The translations under genes were made by a program, and so were the position numbers. A stretch of 7,434 nucleotides of DNA from Candidatus Marinamargulisbacteria bacterium SCGC AG-343-D04 (GTDB lineage Bacteria; Margulisbacteria; Marinamargulisbacteria; GCA-2716485; GCA-002719695), in NCBI GenBank assembly GCA_003265885.1, contig QFBQ01000054.1, forward strand, positions 1 through 7,434. Reading direction: 5' to 3'. The notes under the pieces are model-generated. The model saw nothing but the letters and a program-made list of their open reading frames with translations. It had not been told where the DNA came from and did not search any database. Of the stretch, positions 5,532-7,434 are shown in pieces (the stretch's first letter is position 1; each line of letters begins with the position of its first letter).

Positions 5532-6750
5532 ATAGGTCTACTCTCATCCCTATCCAAACTTCTGTACTTTTATACGATGTTGACGAAAGACTACCCTGTC
5601 TTTCTCCATAAAAATTTCGAAAATCCATCCACTGTACCCCTCCTTCAAAGGTCCAACGCTTCGAGACATTAAACTGTACTTCTTGTGATAGCCCTAACTG
5701 ATCTCCTACTCTCAACTCTGTCTTTGTGTAAAGAGTCTGCAACCATCGTCGATGAAGCCCCACACTATAGTCTGTCTTGCTTTCCCCTTTTAGTGTCGTC
5801 TCTACTGCAAAAGGAATACGCGTCTTATCATTCACTCTATACCCTGTCTGCACATGGTATGTTGGGCCAAATCTCGTTAGATACATATTCACATCTGGCC
5901 ACTGAAAGCCCCTGTATTCTTTCACTCGGACCTCATCTTCTCCTGTATAAACATAGTCTACCCACCCATTTACAAGCGCCCAAAAACTTCCCGACAATAG
6001 CATCGCATAAGTGTTATAGGTCTTTAACTCATCAAAAGAGACGTCTATCCCTTTTTCTTCATACTTTTTTATCACCCTAGACATATCCCCGTTTTCTAAC
6101 CCCCCTTCTTCAGCTCTAATATAATTATAAATAGATTTCTTGCCCGCCAAATAAGGAAATACATCATACACAGACGCTCTCTTTCGTTCATAAAAACGCT
6201 GCTCCACTGCTGCCGCTAACTGCATCTCCGCATTAACGCCCCCTGCAGATTTTATAAGAGGTATATCTTCATCCCTAAGTGGAAGATTGTCTTTTTTTGA
6301 ACCAGAAGAATGCATATATACAACCTCTATCCCTCTAGGAATACTCTTAAACATGTCCCGTAAAAGTTCATAATAACTCGATACTTTATCTGTTTTGCCA
6401 TCTTTATAAGCTACGCTATAACTCACATCATATCCAAACGCCATCGCTCTACTACCATGCCCATATTCATGCAGACTCACTGTATATATTCGACCCACAT
6501 GATACCCCGTCCACGCTAATCCCCCTAAAAACCCCTTATACACCCTAGATAAAATCCACCAACGATCATCTACATCATCTAATCCACTCCAATACAACAT
6601 ATTTGTGGCATCATGAAGCTGCAATGTCATCTCTGTCATGCCCCTCGTTGAGCCATCCATCATCATGGAATCAAAACGCAGGTCTTCTAACGGTTTTGCA
6701 AGTAATAGACTAGCTAAACATATCATGCATGCTAACACATATCTCAACAT
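5530..6750 (-). CDS. Secreted putative zinc metalloprotease (HEYGH) with probable beta-barrel C-terminus
   Basis: 406 residues. The N-terminus is a signal peptide (MLRY, a hydrophobic stretch, LLLA; likely cleavage near 18-19). His94-Glu95-Tyr96-Gly97-His98 is an HExxH zinc site in a hydrophobic helix (YTVSLHEYGHGSRAMAFGY). A downstream GGVNAEMQLAAA (170-181) could supply a third ligand such as Glu175. A central region (about 185-280) contains charged helices and SGSFWALVNGWVDYVYTG. The last about 110 residues alternate polar and aromatic/hydrophobic residues (YHVQTGYRV, QEVQFNVSKRWTFEGGVQW, STEVWIGMRVDL), as in outer-membrane beta strands, but the final residue is Leu rather than Phe. The gene starts ten bases after the aminotransferase stop without a clear ribosome binding site. 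The motif and signal peptide are visible; protease activity and outer-membrane location are inferred. I do not recognise a named family. Confidence 0.85.
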   Translation of the reverse strand: MLRYVLACMICLASLLLAKPLEDLRFDSMMMDGSTRGMTEMTLQLHDATNMLYWSGLDDVDDRWWILSRVYKGFLGGLAWTGYHVGRIYTVSLHEYGHGSRAMAFGYDVSYSVAYKDGKTDKVSSYYELLRDMFKSIPRGIEVVYMHSSGSKKDNLPLRDEDIPLIKSAGGVNAEMQLAAAVEQRFYERKRASVYDVFPYLAGKKSIYNYIRAEEGGLENGDMSRVIKKYEEKGIDVSFDELKTYNTYAMLLSGSFWALVNGWVDYVYTGEDEVRVKEYRGFQWPDVNMYLTRFGPTYHVQTGYRVNDKTRIPFAVETTLKGESKTDYSVGLHRRWLQTLYTKTELRVGDQLGLSQEVQFNVSKRWTFEGGVQWMDFRNFYGERQGSLSSTSYKSTEVWIGMRVDL

Positions 6751-6760
6751 GTGAAATAAA

Positions 6761-7434
6761 TTATTTTAACGTCGATAAAAAGCGAGTTAGACGATCTAAG
6801 GCTTCGTTAATCGCTTCCATCGAAGTCGCATAAGACAAACGAATAAATCCTTCTGCCCCAAAACCCGATCCTGGCACACAGGCTACCATTTCCTCTTTCA
6901 AAAAAGCCTCACAAAATGTAACAGCATCTGTAATCTTAGCGCCACCTTTACTGACCTTCCCAAAAGATTGTGAAATATTTGGGAATGCATAAAAGGCCCC
7001 TTGTGGTTCCACACAACTGACCCCATCACAACTATTCAAACGATCTACCATCACCTTTCGTCGTTCTGCAAACGCTGTCCTCATGACCTCAACAGGCTCT
7101 TGAGACCCACTAATCGCTTCCACACTCGCCCACTGACTCGCTACTGCAGGGTTTGACGTTGCATGACTCTGTACCCGACTCATAGCCGCAATAATGTCTT
7201 TTGACGCTGCTGTATAGCCTATTCTCCACCCGGTCATAGAATAGGCCTTAGATACCCCATTAATCACAATAGTTCTCTCTTTTATTTCAGGTCCTAACTG
7301 AGCAATACTCACGTGTGATCCATCGTAAATAAGCTTTTCATAAATCTCATCTGATAACACTAAAATATTATGCTTTAACACGACCTCTGAAATCGCTCTT
7401 AATTCTTCTTCTGTGTATACCATTCCTGTTGGAT
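6761..7434 (-). CDS. Class I aminotransferase, aspartate aminotransferase type (partial, N-terminus beyond window)
   Basis: A PLP-dependent fold-type I enzyme, probably moving amino groups between aspartate (or a related substrate) and 2-oxoglutarate; cytoplasmic. The frame is open to the right edge (223 codons visible), and the in-frame PTG before MVYTEEEL fits the family motif NPxNPTG, so the Met at 7423-7421 is internal and not the start. Visible landmarks: SDEIYEKLIYDG with the PLP-contacting Asp and Tyr, VSKAYSMTGWRIGY with the Schiff-base Lys and a phosphate-binding Arg, PQGAFYAFPN, VPGSGFG, and FIRLSYATS with the Arg that binds the substrate carboxylate. This layout fits the Bacillus/Thermus AspB-type subgroup. 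Members also include prephenate or aromatic aminotransferases, so substrate remains open. About 170 N-terminal residues are missing if the protein has the usual 390-400. Confidence 0.96.
   Translation of the reverse strand, partial: PTGMVYTEEELRAISEVVLKHNILVLSDEIYEKLIYDGSHVSIAQLGPEIKERTIVINGVSKAYSMTGWRIGYTAASKDIIAAMSRVQSHATSNPAVASQWASVEAISGSQEPVEVMRTAFAERRKVMVDRLNSCDGVSCVEPQGAFYAFPNISQSFGKVSKGGAKITDAVTFCEAFLKEEMVACVPGSGFGAEGFIRLSYATSMEAINEALDRLTRFLSTLK

Noticed and set aside
5685..6080. 131-codon open frame on the plus strand
   Set aside because: It lies wholly inside the HEYGH gene on the opposite strand, is rich in Ser, Leu and His with no domain pattern, and has no ribosome binding site. 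It is a shadow of a gene with signal peptide and clear motifs.
6727..6738. VLAC near the N-terminus of the HEYGH protein as a lipobox
   Set aside because: The Cys would be residue 8, before the hydrophobic core, leaving no room for a signal peptide; a signal peptidase I site after LLLA is more likely.
7421..7423. Met codon of MVYTEEEL as start of the aminotransferase
   Set aside because: The frame continues upstream as PTG, matching the NPxNPTG motif, and the protein would lack its N-terminal half; the gene is simply cut by the window edge.

Overview
The window is an AT-rich bacterial segment in which almost all genes lie on the minus strand; the only convincing plus-strand gene is a 64-codon one near 5.3 kb. 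Signal peptides, a lipobox, a probable outer-membrane strand region and a periplasm-facing SPFH pair point to a diderm (two-membrane) bacterium. Stop codons are standard (TAA and TGA both used) and one start is GTG. I cannot place the organism in a phylum from this sequence.

Reading the minus strand from the right edge: (1) 7434-6761 is the C-terminal part of a class I aspartate-type aminotransferase, cut by the window edge. (2) Ten bases later comes a secreted protein with an HEYGH zinc-protease motif and a likely C-terminal beta-strand domain (6750-5530). (3) A hairpin terminator at 5504-5531 ends both this unit and the convergent 64-aa gene (5287-5481), which has its own strong ribosome binding site. 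(4) A divergent intergenic region then leads into a tight minus-strand operon: a membrane-anchored SPFH protein (5102-4026), an SPFH lipoprotein (4026-2968, TAATG overlap), and an unrecognised two-TM protein (2964-2035, 3-base gap). Upstream of the first SPFH gene lie two possible short leader ORFs. (5) A 528-base stretch follows (2034-1507) with an open frame that may be a small gene or a gene remnant, then AT-rich DNA with no clear gene. (6) A class I (NifS/IscS-type) cysteine desulfurase (1506-370) overlaps by ATGA the start of a secreted, possibly outer-membrane protein that runs off the left edge (373-1).

The most interesting unit is the SPFH operon. The two paralogous SPFH proteins share a C-terminal motif. 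The first is predicted to sit in the inner membrane with its SPFH and coiled-coil parts outside the cytoplasm, as in HflK/HflC; the second is lipid-anchored. Together with the orphan membrane protein they look like an HflKC-like envelope complex of unusual make-up. The rest is metabolism (aminotransferase, sulfur mobilisation) coupled to envelope proteins of unknown role.
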